From an uncultured Pelagibacteraceae bacterium (GTDB lineage: Bacteria > Pseudomonadota > Alphaproteobacteria > Pelagibacterales > Pelagibacteraceae): DNA of 36,428 nucleotides. The notes beneath the pieces were generated by a model. The model was not told where the DNA came from. It saw nothing but the letters and a program-made list of their open reading frames with translations, and did no database searches. This document shows, one piece after another, positions 27,338 to 36,428 of this stretch. The stretch lies in contig CACKTW010000004.1 of NCBI GenBank assembly GCA_902603215.1, forward strand, positions 1-36,428. The letters are read 5' to 3'. The position numbers and the translations under genes are program-made. Within the stretch, counting starts at the first letter, position 1, and every line of letters starts with the position of its first letter.

Positions 27338-30330
27338 GATCTAACCCTTTCTCCTTTAGGATCAACATAATGAGATGAAACCACTTCTACAGGAATAACT
27401 TTATTTTTTAATGGTGAAACCGCAAATAATTTTTGACCAATCATATTTTTTCCATCCTTTAAAATAGCTAGTGAAAAAGGATTATTGAATTCAACACTCC
27501 AGCAAGAAGATGAGATATGACCTAGTTTAGGATTGGGTAATTTTGCATTAACATCTTTAACCAGATGAGATCCTTCTGGAATGCTTGTTTTCTTATCTAT
27601 TGGAACTAATCCGACTATTTTTTGTCTATCTTTCGCTATAAATGCTGGTTTATTTAAAGATCTTTTCCCAATAAAATCTTTCTTTTTACTTAACATTCCT
27701 TCAAGTGATACATCATATGAAATGGTTCTTCCATCTAGCTCTGGTCCAGCAACATGTCCCATTTCAATTCTTAATGTAGACAATGCTTCTGTGCCATAAG
27801 GCTGTATCTCAAACTCTTTTCCTAATTGAATAATTTTTTCCCACATAAAGTTTCCATTATTTGATTCAACGTTAATTTCGTAAGCAAGTTCTCCAGAAAA
27901 AGAAATCCTAAATATTCTTGCATGAACTCCTGATAAATTACCTTCTAAGTAACCCATAAAAGGAAAGTTATCATTTGACACATCTAAATCTGTAAAAATT
28001 TTTTTTAACAAATCTCTAGACCTTGGTCCCGCTAAAGCAGCTCCTGCCCACTGCTCAGTCGTTGAAACAACATTAACATTTAGTTCTGGCCAAACAACTT
28101 GTAGATAATACTCAAGGTGAGATAAAATATTTGCTGCTTGTGCTGTTGTTGTGGTCATATGATAATGATTTTCTGAAATCCTAGTTGTAGTTCCATCATC
28201 CATTAGCATTCCATCTTCTCTAAGCATTACTCCATATCTTGCTTTTCCAATTGGAAGTTTTAACCATGCATTCGTATAAACTCTATTCAAAAATTCAGCT
28301 GAGTCTGGTCCTTTAATATCTATTTTACCCAATGTAGTAACATCACAAATTCCAACATTTTTTCTAACATTCGCTGCTTCTCTTTTTGATGCTTGAAATA
28401 ATGTTTCGTTACCTTTTTTATAATATCTTGGTCTTAACCAAACTCCCGCATCTACAAAAACTGCATTATTTTCTTTATGCCATGTGTGCATTGGTGATTT
28501 TCTAGTTGGTTTAGAATGTTTTCCAATTTCTCTTCCAACAATTGTTCCAATTGTTACTGGCGTATATGGAGGTCTGAAAGTTGTATGGCCTACATCAGGT
28601 ACAATTTTGTCTTCAATGCTTGAAACAAGTTGTAAACCATTAAGATTACTTGTTTTACCTTGGTCTGTTGCCATTCCTAATGTTGTATATCTTTTAACAT
28701 GTTCAATTGATCTATAACCTTCTCTTAATGCAAGCTCTATATCTGAAACGGTAACATCATTTTGAAAATCAATAAATCTTTTATATTTTTTTCCTTTTGG
28801 TAGAGGAACGCACCAAAATTTATCATGTTTTGTAAATTTCTTTTCTACAACTGATGGGGTTAAAATTTTTTTATCATTGTTTGTTATTTTTTTTGACAAT
28901 TGATAACCTGTTTCGAAAGACGTCTTTAATGTTTCTTCCAAAGTAAATGTTCCTTTTGCTGACCCCACTGTTGTTTCTTTTTGTTTTGGCTGATTTGGAA
29001 CAAATGAATCTATATTTTTATCAAATTTTGTTCTATTCCCAGACTGTGATGATAAATGTATTGTTGGAGTCCAAAATCCAGACACGCATATACAATCACA
29101 ATCAACATTTTCAATTTTTCCTAAAGTGTTTTTGTCTTTTGAAATCTTTGAAACTTCAGCTGATTTGACTTTCTTATAACCTTTTGCGGAAACAACAACG
29201 TGTGAAAATTTAATCTCGATATTTAAATTTTTTGCCTCATTAATAATTTCAGAACTTGGTTTTTCTCTTGAATCAAAAATTAAAGGATTGATTCCATTTT
29301 TTTTAAATTCAATTGCAGTTTCATAAGCGCTATCATTGTTTGTGAATATTAATGGTTTTTTACCAACCAAAACTCCATAAACTTTTAAATATTCTTTTGC
29401 TGCGGAAGCTAATACTACTCCTGGAGTATCATTATTTCCAAAAACTATTGGTCTTTCTATAGATCCAGAAGAAATGACAACTTCTTTAGCTCTAATATAC
29501 CAAAGTCTTTGCCTTGGAGTATATTTTTTAGGTTTTGCCAAATGGTCAGTTAAACGTTCTGACATTACTAACATATTGTGATCATAATAACCAAACACCT
29601 GCGCTCTGTTTTTTACCGTAACATTCTGCATTCCTTTAAGTTCATTTATAATTTTATTAGCCCAATCTTTTCCACTTTGGTTTCCAATGTTAACTTCATC
29701 AGTTAGTAAACTTCCACCAAACCTTGGTTTGTCTTCAGCAAGAATTACTTTTGCTCCATTTTTTGCTGCAGCATATGCGCTTGCTAGACCTGCGGGCCCA
29801 GATCCTGCAACTATTAAGTCACAATATTCATATTTATGCTCATATCTATCTTTGTCATGCTTGACTGATACAACGCCAAAACCAGCTGCTTTTCTAATAA
29901 ATGGTTCGTAAATTTTATACCAAAAACTTTTTGGCCACATGAAAGTTTTGTAATAAAAACCAGCTGGTAAAAATTTATTCAAAAAATTGTTTATAGCACC
30001 AACATCAAAATTTACACTTGGCCAACAGTTCACGCTTTCAGATTCTAGTCCTTCAAAAATTTCTATCTCAGTTGCACTTACATTTGGTTCACTTTCTCCA
30101 TTTTTATAAAGTTGAACCTTTGCGTATGGTTCGTCGACTCCTGAGCCAAAAAAACCTCTTGGTCTATGATATTTAAAACTTCTTCCAATAAGATGAACTC
30201 CATTAGCAATTAGTGCTGAAGCAAGCGTATCACCTTCGTATCCATAATATCTTTTTCCATTGAATTTAAATGAAACTTTTTTATCTCTATTAATTAAACC
30301 AATATTATCTAATCTATAATCTTGTGACAT
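27334..30330 (-). CDS. soxA: Sarcosine oxidase alpha subunit
   Basis: FNGKRYYGYEGDTLASALIANGVHLIGRSFKYHRPRGFFGSGVDEPYA; LIVAGSGPAGLASAYAAAKNGAKVILAED; C-terminal GcvT domain. Confidence 0.97.
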   Translation of the reverse strand: MSQDYRLDNIGLINRDKKVSFKFNGKRYYGYEGDTLASALIANGVHLIGRSFKYHRPRGFFGSGVDEPYAKVQLYKNGESEPNVSATEIEIFEGLESESVNCWPSVNFDVGAINNFLNKFLPAGFYYKTFMWPKSFWYKIYEPFIRKAAGFGVVSVKHDKDRYEHKYEYCDLIVAGSGPAGLASAYAAAKNGAKVILAEDKPRFGGSLLTDEVNIGNQSGKDWANKIINELKGMQNVTVKNRAQVFGYYDHNMLVMSERLTDHLAKPKKYTPRQRLWYIRAKEVVISSGSIERPIVFGNNDTPGVVLASAAKEYLKVYGVLVGKKPLIFTNNDSAYETAIEFKKNGINPLIFDSREKPSSEIINEAKNLNIEIKFSHVVVSAKGYKKVKSAEVSKISKDKNTLGKIENVDCDCICVSGFWTPTIHLSSQSGNRTKFDKNIDSFVPNQPKQKETTVGSAKGTFTLEETLKTSFETGYQLSKKITNNDKKILTPSVVEKKFTKHDKFWCVPLPKGKKYKRFIDFQNDVTVSDIELALREGYRSIEHVKRYTTLGMATDQGKTSNLNGLQLVSSIEDKIVPDVGHTTFRPPYTPVTIGTIVGREIGKHSKPTRKSPMHTWHKENNAVFVDAGVWLRPRYYKKGNETLFQASKREAANVRKNVGICDVTTLGKIDIKGPDSAEFLNRVYTNAWLKLPIGKARYGVMLREDGMLMDDGTTTRISENHYHMTTTTAQAANILSHLEYYLQVVWPELNVNVVSTTEQWAGAALAGPRSRDLLKKIFTDLDVSNDNFPFMGYLEGNLSGVHARIFRISFSGELAYEINVESNNGNFMWEKIIQLGKEFEIQPYGTEALSTLRIEMGHVAGPELDGRTISYDVSLEGMLSKKKDFIGKRSLNKPAFIAKDRQKIVGLVPIDKKTSIPEGSHLVKDVNAKLPNPKLGHISSSCWSVEFNNPFSLAILKDGKNMIGQKLFAVSPLKNKVIPVEVVSSHYVDPKGERVRS

Positions 30331-30332
30331 GC

Positions 30333-30599
30333 TTAAATCTCTTCTGTAACTTTAAATGTTTTAAATATTTCATGTGTTGATGTATCTCTTTGAATTTTAA
30401 ACCACTGTCTACATCCTGAGACATGATGCCAAAACTCTAAATGTTTTCCTCTTGGGCTTTTTCTCAAATAAACAAAATTATCCCAATCTTTATCTGAAAC
30501 TTCTTTATTTATTTCTGGCCTTTTAACTGTTGCATCTCCACCATAAGCAAATTCATTTTGAGACCTATCTCCACAATATGGACATTTAATAAATAACAT
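30333..30599 (-). CDS. soxD: Sarcosine oxidase delta subunit
   Basis: MLFIKCPYCGDRSQNEFAYGGDA...YLRKSPRGKHLEFWHHVSGCRQWFKIQRDT; zinc-binding Cys residues. Confidence 0.97.
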   Translation of the reverse strand: MLFIKCPYCGDRSQNEFAYGGDATVKRPEINKEVSDKDWDNFVYLRKSPRGKHLEFWHHVSGCRQWFKIQRDTSTHEIFKTFKVTEEI

Positions 30600-30602
30600 C
30601 TT

Positions 30603-31859
30603 CTATCCTATCCAAGTTTTAGTTCCTAAACCTTTTTCATCTAATAAATAACCCGTGCTAAAACGATTTAAACTTAAATTAGCATTTAATTCATGAACTG
30701 CATCTTTTGCAATCGTGTAAGCAAAAGTCCAACCAGATGCGGGAGTTGATTTAAAACCACCATAACACCATCCACAATTTAAATACAATCCTTCAATGTG
30801 TGTTTTGTCAATTATTGGAGAACCATCCATAGACATATCCATTATACCACCCCAAGTTCTTAACATTTTTAATTTGCTTAGAAATGGAAATAAAGCAAGA
30901 CCTTCCGTTAAAACATGTTGTAAAGTTGGTAGGTTTCCTCTCTGAGCATAACTATTATAACCATCCAAATCTCCTCCCATTACCATTTCGCCTTTGTCTG
31001 ATTGACTGGAATAAAAATGACCTGCTCCAAAAGTAACAACATAATTTAAAATAGGTTTTATTGGTTCAGAAACACAAGCTTGTAGCAGATGTGTTTCGAT
31101 AGGAAGCGTCATATTTAATTTTTCTGCAAGAATAGAAGTACTTCCAGCAACACATAAACCAACTTTTTTTGTTTTAATATTTCCTTTTGAAGTTCTAATA
31201 CCTTTTATTTTTCCATTAACAATATCAAATCCATTAACTTCACAATGTTGTATGATATCTACACCCATGGAATCGGCTTGACGTGCGTAACCCCAAACAA
31301 CAGCGTCATGTCTAGCTGTTCCAGCGCTTGGTTGCATTAGTCCGCCAAAAATTGGAAACCTCACATTTTCTGAAAAATCTGCCATTGGAATTAATTTTTT
31401 TACTTCTTCTCTATCCAATAAAACTGCATCAATTCCATTAAGTCTCATGGAATTCCCTCTTCTTGAAAATGCATTCATTTGAACATCAGAATGAGCAAGA
31501 TTAATTATTCCTCTTGGAGAAAACATTACATTAAAATTCAATTCTTGACTCATGTTTCTCCATAAATTCATTGCAAATTCATTAAATCTAGCATTGGCAT
31601 CATACATATAATTAGATCTAATAATTGTCGTATTTCTTCCAACGTTTCCACCTCCTATCCAACCTTTCTCTATGATGGCAATATTTTTTATTTTATGTTC
31701 TTTAGCTAAATAGTAGGCTGTAGCAAGTCCGTGCCCCCCTCCACCTATAATTACAACATCATATTCTTTTTTAGGTTTGGGATTTTTCCAGGCAACTTCC
31801 CAGTCTTTATGATTTCTAAAGGCATTTTTGATTAAGCTAAATAATGAATATTTCTGCAT
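30603..31859 (-). CDS. soxB: Sarcosine oxidase beta subunit
   Basis: YDVVIIGGGGHGLATAYYLAKEHKIKNIAIIEKGWIGGGNVGRNTTIIRSNY. Confidence 0.97.
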   Translation of the reverse strand: MQKYSLFSLIKNAFRNHKDWEVAWKNPKPKKEYDVVIIGGGGHGLATAYYLAKEHKIKNIAIIEKGWIGGGNVGRNTTIIRSNYMYDANARFNEFAMNLWRNMSQELNFNVMFSPRGIINLAHSDVQMNAFSRRGNSMRLNGIDAVLLDREEVKKLIPMADFSENVRFPIFGGLMQPSAGTARHDAVVWGYARQADSMGVDIIQHCEVNGFDIVNGKIKGIRTSKGNIKTKKVGLCVAGSTSILAEKLNMTLPIETHLLQACVSEPIKPILNYVVTFGAGHFYSSQSDKGEMVMGGDLDGYNSYAQRGNLPTLQHVLTEGLALFPFLSKLKMLRTWGGIMDMSMDGSPIIDKTHIEGLYLNCGWCYGGFKSTPASGWTFAYTIAKDAVHELNANLSLNRFSTGYLLDEKGLGTKTWIG

Positions 31860-31956
31860 AAAAATAAATCTATACCACGAATTTAATTTTTTCTAATTGT
31901 AAAAGATCTTCTAAATAATGTATACATATTCAGTTTTTTTAGATATAGGTGACGCA

Positions 31957-33642
31957 ATGAGCACTATGAAATCTGATATTGAGATCGCAAGAGCTGCGAA
32001 AATGCTCCCTATTAAAGATATCTTGAAAAAAATTAATGTGCCAGATGAGCCTGGATCGTTTAGTCCTATGGGTCGTCATATTGCAAAAATAGATTTAGAT
32101 TATATTAATAAATTAAAAGAAAAAACAAGTAATTTAATTTTGGTTACAGCTATAACTCCAACGCCTGCTGGGGAAGGAAAAACTACAACATCTGTTGGAT
32201 TGAGTGATGGTCTTAACAAAATTGGAAAAAAATCAATAGTATGTTTAAGAGAGCCTAGTTTAGGTCCATCTTTTGGAATGAAAGGTGGTGCGGCAGGAGG
32301 CGGTTATGCTCAAGTTGTGCCAATGGAACAAATCAATTTACATTTTACAGGTGATTTCCATGCAATTACATCTGCACATAATCTTTTAGCTGCATTGATT
32401 GATAACCATATTTATTGGGGCAATAAACTTAACATAGATGTAAGAAGAATTTTTTGGAGACGAGTTGTTGATTTAAATGATCGTGCACTAAGATCTATTA
32501 ATATTAATCTTGGTGGTATCGCAAACGGATTTCCAAGAGAAGATGGTTTTGATATTACTGTTGCTTCAGAAATCATGGCTATTTTTTGTTTATCAAATAA
32601 TTTGAAAGACTTAGAGGAAAAAATTGGAAATATTACAGTAGCTTACACAAGAGAAAAAAAACCAATCTTTGCTAAAGATTTAAATGCTCAAGGTCCAATG
32701 ACTGTTTTGCTTAAAGAAGCTATTCGTCCAAATATCACTCAAACGCTTGAAAATAATCCTGCAATTATTCATGGAGGTCCATTTGGTAATATCGCTCATG
32801 GTTGCAATTCACTAATCGCAACAAAAACGGGCTTAAAATTATCTGATTATGTTGTAACTGAAGCAGGTTTTGGAGCTGATCTTGGTGCTGAAAAATTTAT
32901 TAATATAAAGTGTCGTAAGGGAGAAATTCAACCTAGTTGCGTTGTTCTTGTTGCAACTATTCGAGCATTAAAAATGCACGGTGGATTAAAAAAAGATGAA
33001 TTAAAATCAGAAGATGTTAATGCGTTAAAAAAAGGTTTACCAAATCTTGAGAGGCATATTAATAATATTAAAAAATTTGGCTTGGATGTTGTTGTTGCAA
33101 TTAATCATTTTGTAACTGATACGGATAAAGAAATTAAAATTATTGATGATTTTTGTAAAAAAAATAAAGTAAAAGTTAGTCTTTGCAAACATTGGGAAAA
33201 AGGTGGTGAGGGAACTAAAGAATTAGCAAATATTGTTGTTGAACTTTGTAAAAAGTCAAAAAAAGAAAATTTTAAATTTCTATATAAAAAAGACCTTTCG
33301 TTATGGAAAAAAATTGAAACTATAGCAAAAGAAATTTATGGAGCTAGCGAGGTTGTTGCTGATACAAAAAATAGAGAATTGTTAAAAAAAATGGAAGATA
33401 GCGGTTTTGGTGACTTCCCAGTTTGTATAGCAAAAACACAATATAGTTTTTCTACTGATCCAAATTTAAAAGGTGCTCCATCTGGTCATGTTTTACAAAT
33501 TAGAGAAATAAGATTGTCTAGCGGTGCTAAATTTATTGTTGTTATATGTGGATCAATAATGACCATGCCAGGACTTCCTAGAGTTCCTGCTGCAGATTCA
33601 ATTAAACTGAACAATAAAGGTGAAATAGAAGGTCTGTTCTAG
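31957..33642 (+). CDS. fhs: Formate-tetrahydrofolate ligase
   Basis: [67 protein letters not shown]. Start revised from 31918 to ATG 31957, preceded by AGGTGA. Confidence 0.97.
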   Translation: MSTMKSDIEIARAAKMLPIKDILKKINVPDEPGSFSPMGRHIAKIDLDYINKLKEKTSNLILVTAITPTPAGEGKTTTSVGLSDGLNKIGKKSIVCLREPSLGPSFGMKGGAAGGGYAQVVPMEQINLHFTGDFHAITSAHNLLAALIDNHIYWGNKLNIDVRRIFWRRVVDLNDRALRSININLGGIANGFPREDGFDITVASEIMAIFCLSNNLKDLEEKIGNITVAYTREKKPIFAKDLNAQGPMTVLLKEAIRPNITQTLENNPAIIHGGPFGNIAHGCNSLIATKTGLKLSDYVVTEAGFGADLGAEKFINIKCRKGEIQPSCVVLVATIRALKMHGGLKKDELKSEDVNALKKGLPNLERHINNIKKFGLDVVVAINHFVTDTDKEIKIIDDFCKKNKVKVSLCKHWEKGGEGTKELANIVVELCKKSKKENFKFLYKKDLSLWKKIETIAKEIYGASEVVADTKNRELLKKMEDSGFGDFPVCIAKTQYSFSTDPNLKGAPSGHVLQIREIRLSSGAKFIVVICGSIMTMPGLPRVPAADSIKLNNKGEIEGLF

Positions 33643-34439
33643 CTATTCTTTTTTAGATAATTTAACCAATTTTTCAATTCCACTGTGCGAGTAGTATCGT
33701 TTATTTTTAAATCTTCTCTTGTAATTAAATCAATATGACTATCAATTTCAGAATTGTTTTCAAAAGTTTTTACATCTAACAATCTTTGTCTTCGATGTTT
33801 AATTAACTTAATCATGTAAGAATAAGGAATTTCAGGATGATATTGTAATCCCCATATTTCGGATTTTCCTGCAGCAATATGCATGGCTCCAAATTTATTA
33901 ATTTTATTACTTGCTAATAAAACAGAATTTTTTGGTGGAACTTCTACTTCATCAAAATTAAAGGCAGGTGCAGTAAATTTATTTGGTTTAGAAATATAAA
34001 GATGATGTTTTTTTCCTTCATCAGTTAATTCAATGTTTTGGGCTATCCCAACATGTGCTCCGTTCGGTGCTATTCTACATTTTCCACCCATTGCAGTTAC
34101 AGCAACCTGCAAACCCCAACAAGCTGCAAAAAATTTTTTTCCATATTCAAAACATTTTTTTGCAAACTCTACATGTTTTTTAACTTCTTTATCATTTTCA
34201 TCATTTATACGTAGCGTACTTCCTGTTAAAACAATCCCGTTATATTTTTCTAATGATGAAATAATCTTTGACATAGAAGCATCATCGCAAGGTTCTGTAA
34301 TGTCTATTTTAGAATTAGGTTCGTACATTTCGATATGTTTTTTAAAGTTTTCTGATTGTGATGTACAGCCAGCTTTCTTAAAGCCAGAATTTGCTTCTTT
34401 GGTATTGCCCTCAACTATTAATAAGTTTAAACGATCCAT
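33639..34439 (-). CDS. Class I glutamine amidotransferase-like protein
   Basis: [17 protein letters not shown] nucleophile elbow and [11 protein letters not shown] (HxE). Confidence 0.9.
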   Translation of the reverse strand: MDRLNLLIVEGNTKEANSGFKKAGCTSQSENFKKHIEMYEPNSKIDITEPCDDASMSKIISSLEKYNGIVLTGSTLRINDENDKEVKKHVEFAKKCFEYGKKFFAACWGLQVAVTAMGGKCRIAPNGAHVGIAQNIELTDEGKKHHLYISKPNKFTAPAFNFDEVEVPPKNSVLLASNKINKFGAMHIAAGKSEIWGLQYHPEIPYSYMIKLIKHRRQRLLDVKTFENNSEIDSHIDLITREDLKINDTTRTVELKNWLNYLKKNS

Positions 34440-34448
34440 ATTGAAAAA

Positions 34449-35612
34449 TTAGTCAAATAATTTTCCTTCAATACTATATTCATACATTTTTTTCAAATCA
34501 TTTAGTTTAAGTTTTTTTGGGTTTCCTTGGGTAGATGGATCTTCTAAAGCCATCAAAGACAGTTTATCTAGATCTTCTTTTTTAATATTTATGACGTCAG
34601 ATAATTTATGTGGAATATCTAATTCTTTTCTTATTTGAATTACCCAATTTAAAAAAGATTCAAAGCTCTTATCTTTTAAATCAATATATTCACAAATTTT
34701 TATTATTTTATTTTCAATTTCTTTCCTGTTAAAAGTTAACACATAAGGCATAAAAATTGCATTTGATAACCCATGATGAACTTTATACATGGAATTAACA
34801 GGATGGCTCAAAGAATGAATTGCACCCAAACCTTTTTGAAATGCGGTTGATCCCATGCTTGCGGCAGCCAACATATTTGATCTTGCTTCTAAATTTTTTC
34901 CATCTTTTACTGCAACCTTTAACCATTTTTTAATAAGACATATTCCTTCAAGAGCTATCCCGTCTGCCATTGGATGGAAAGCTGGCGCACAAAAAGCTTC
35001 AAGATTATGTGCTAAAGCATCCATTCCGGTTGTCGCTGTAAGTTTAGGTGGTAAATCAACAGTTAAGATAGGATCTAAAATTACTATTGATGGTAAAATT
35101 TTTGGATGAAAAATTATTTTTTTTACACCAGTTTCTTCTTTTATTATTGCTGAAGCTCTGCCTGTTTCTGAACCTGTTCCAGCTGTTGTTGGAACTGCAA
35201 TTATTGGAACAATCTTATCTGCATTAGCCCTAGTCCAATAATCTCCTACATCTTCAAAATCCCACAAAGGTCTAGATTGTCCTGACATAAAAGCAATTGC
35301 TTTACCAACATCCAAAGCACTTCCTCCACCAAAAGCAATGACTCCATCATGTTGTCCTTTTTTAAATTCAGTTACACCATCTGAAACATTTTTTCCTATA
35401 GGATTTCCTTCAAATTTTGAAAAAATTTTAACCTGAATTAAAGAATTCATATCATCAATTATTTTTTTAACCATTTTAGTTTTTTCTAATTTAGCATCAG
35501 TGACAAATAATGGTTTTTTAATCTTTAAATTTTTACAAGCTTGAAAAAGCTCTTTTATTCGTCCTTCTCCAATCCAAACTGTTGTCGGATAATTCCAGTT
35601 AGCTTTTATCAT
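34449..35612 (-). CDS. Iron-containing alcohol dehydrogenase
   Basis: GVIAFGGGSALDVGKAIAF, VPTTAGTGSETG, HSLSHPVNSMYKVHHGLSNAIFMP. Start revised to ATG 35612 (MIKANWNYPTTVWIGEG). Confidence 0.95.
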   Translation of the reverse strand: MIKANWNYPTTVWIGEGRIKELFQACKNLKIKKPLFVTDAKLEKTKMVKKIIDDMNSLIQVKIFSKFEGNPIGKNVSDGVTEFKKGQHDGVIAFGGGSALDVGKAIAFMSGQSRPLWDFEDVGDYWTRANADKIVPIIAVPTTAGTGSETGRASAIIKEETGVKKIIFHPKILPSIVILDPILTVDLPPKLTATTGMDALAHNLEAFCAPAFHPMADGIALEGICLIKKWLKVAVKDGKNLEARSNMLAAASMGSTAFQKGLGAIHSLSHPVNSMYKVHHGLSNAIFMPYVLTFNRKEIENKIIKICEYIDLKDKSFESFLNWVIQIRKELDIPHKLSDVINIKKEDLDKLSLMALEDPSTQGNPKKLKLNDLKKMYEYSIEGKLFD

Positions 35613-35622
35613 AAATAATTTT

Positions 35623-36428
35623 CTACCAATTAATAGATAGTATTTTATTTTGACATATAGCTTCAATTAAACTTATCATAAGAGGTAATTTTTCTTTTTT
35701 AAAATCTTTCATTATTTTTGGTCCAATATCCAGCACTAGTTCTGCTCCTTCAATGGTATCATTTGGCATAAATTCGTTTTTTGCATCTTTGTATTTATGT
35801 CCGTTTCCCAAGTATTTTCCCATTTTGCTATTTCTTCCTCCTGCTGAGCTTACATATAAATCTCCAAGACCTGCTAATCCATAAACAGTTGCTTCTTTTC
35901 CTTTTAACGCTTTAGTAAAATAGTGCATTTCAGAAATTGAATGGTACATTAAAGAGGCTGCTGTATTCAGATAGTTTTTATCCTTTATTTCCTCTGCTGC
36001 TTTTGAGCTGCAAAGTCCCTTTGATGCACCAATAATCATTGAATAAATATTTTTGATCGCTGCACATACTTCAACGCCAACTAAATCATTTGAAAATTCT
36101 GTAGAATAATAGCTTGTTGAAATCATTTTCCCTATAGATTTTATAATATTAGTATCAGAATTTGCTAATACTACACTACTTCTAATTTTATTCGCTAAAC
36201 CAGCAGCTAGACAAGGTCCTCCTACCGCTGAGATATTTATTTTTTTGAAACCTTTTTTAATCAATATTTGTTTTAATTTATCAGCAAGCGTTTCAAACTT
36301 GTTATTTATTACTGTTAAACCTTTTGTTAGCAATAAAATAGGAATTCCATCAGCATTACATTTTGAAATTTCTTCAGCAGCCCAATCAATACCTTTGGAA
36401 TTTACAGCAATAACAATTAAATTTGGTT
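35623..36428 (-). CDS. GpsA-like NAD(P)-dependent glycerol-3-phosphate dehydrogenase family protein (5' end outside window)
   Basis: VEVCAAIKNIYSMIIGASKG; YGLAGLGDLYVSSAGGRNSKMGKYLGNG. The frame stays open from the track Met (36333) to the window end: PNLIVIAVNSKGIDWAAEEISKCNADGIPILL. Confidence 0.82.
   Translation of the reverse strand, partial: PNLIVIAVNSKGIDWAAEEISKCNADGIPILLLTKGLTVINNKFETLADKLKQILIKKGFKKINISAVGGPCLAAGLANKIRSSVVLANSDTNIIKSIGKMISTSYYSTEFSNDLVGVEVCAAIKNIYSMIIGASKGLCSSKAAEEIKDKNYLNTAASLMYHSISEMHYFTKALKGKEATVYGLAGLGDLYVSSAGGRNSKMGKYLGNGHKYKDAKNEFMPNDTIEGAELVLDIGPKIMKDFKKEKLPLMISLIEAICQNKILSINW

Noticed and set aside
27334-30330. Possible frameshift or fusion in soxA
   Set aside because: 998 aa with contiguous FAD and GcvT domains is normal for heterotetrameric sarcosine oxidase alpha.
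34033-34452. 139-aa plus-strand ORF antisense to the amidotransferase
   Set aside because: Antisense to conserved GATase motifs; no motif of its own.
1-36428. CRISPR arrays, tRNA/rRNA genes, IS elements, prophage genes
   Set aside because: None seen: no repeated spaced units, no transposase/integrase/phage proteins in the ORF set, no cloverleaf or rRNA-like segment recognised by eye.

Overview
AT-rich, gene-dense alphaproteobacterial chromosome segment. Protein content, codon bias and very short intergenic gaps strongly resemble SAR11/Pelagibacterales. Left part: DsbA-like isomerase, rhodanese, glycosyltransferase-like protein, HU, then a compact minus-strand block containing a Fe(III) ABC transporter operon (behind tandem perfect/near-perfect 7-1-7 Fur boxes), a compact TPP riboswitch, an SSS-family symporter (ThiV-like), a rhomboid protease and RseP. 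Middle: bactofilin, LysR, AcuI-like reductase, FolE, HisI, DUF2237. Right part (about 14.8-36.4 kb) is a one-carbon/methyl-oxidation island: ETF-QO, ETF alpha/beta, dimethylglycine dehydrogenase-like protein, MTHFR plus a DmdA/GcvT-like protein, an overlapping soxBDAG operon extended by three poorly characterised genes (degenerate M19 dipeptidase-like, 556-aa unknown, DUF3726-like), Fhs, a class I glutamine amidotransferase, Fe-ADH and a GpsA-like protein. The most interesting signals are the soxBDAG-linked three-gene unknown module, the MTHFR/DmdA-like demethylation module with an 18-bp palindrome in its divergent promoter, the compact TPP riboswitch overlapping the ribosome-binding site directly behind an iron-regulated operon, a 12-bp-stem hairpin inside the iron operon, and an unannotated TGA-interrupted small membrane ORF. 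All identifications are from sequence reading only; no searches were run.
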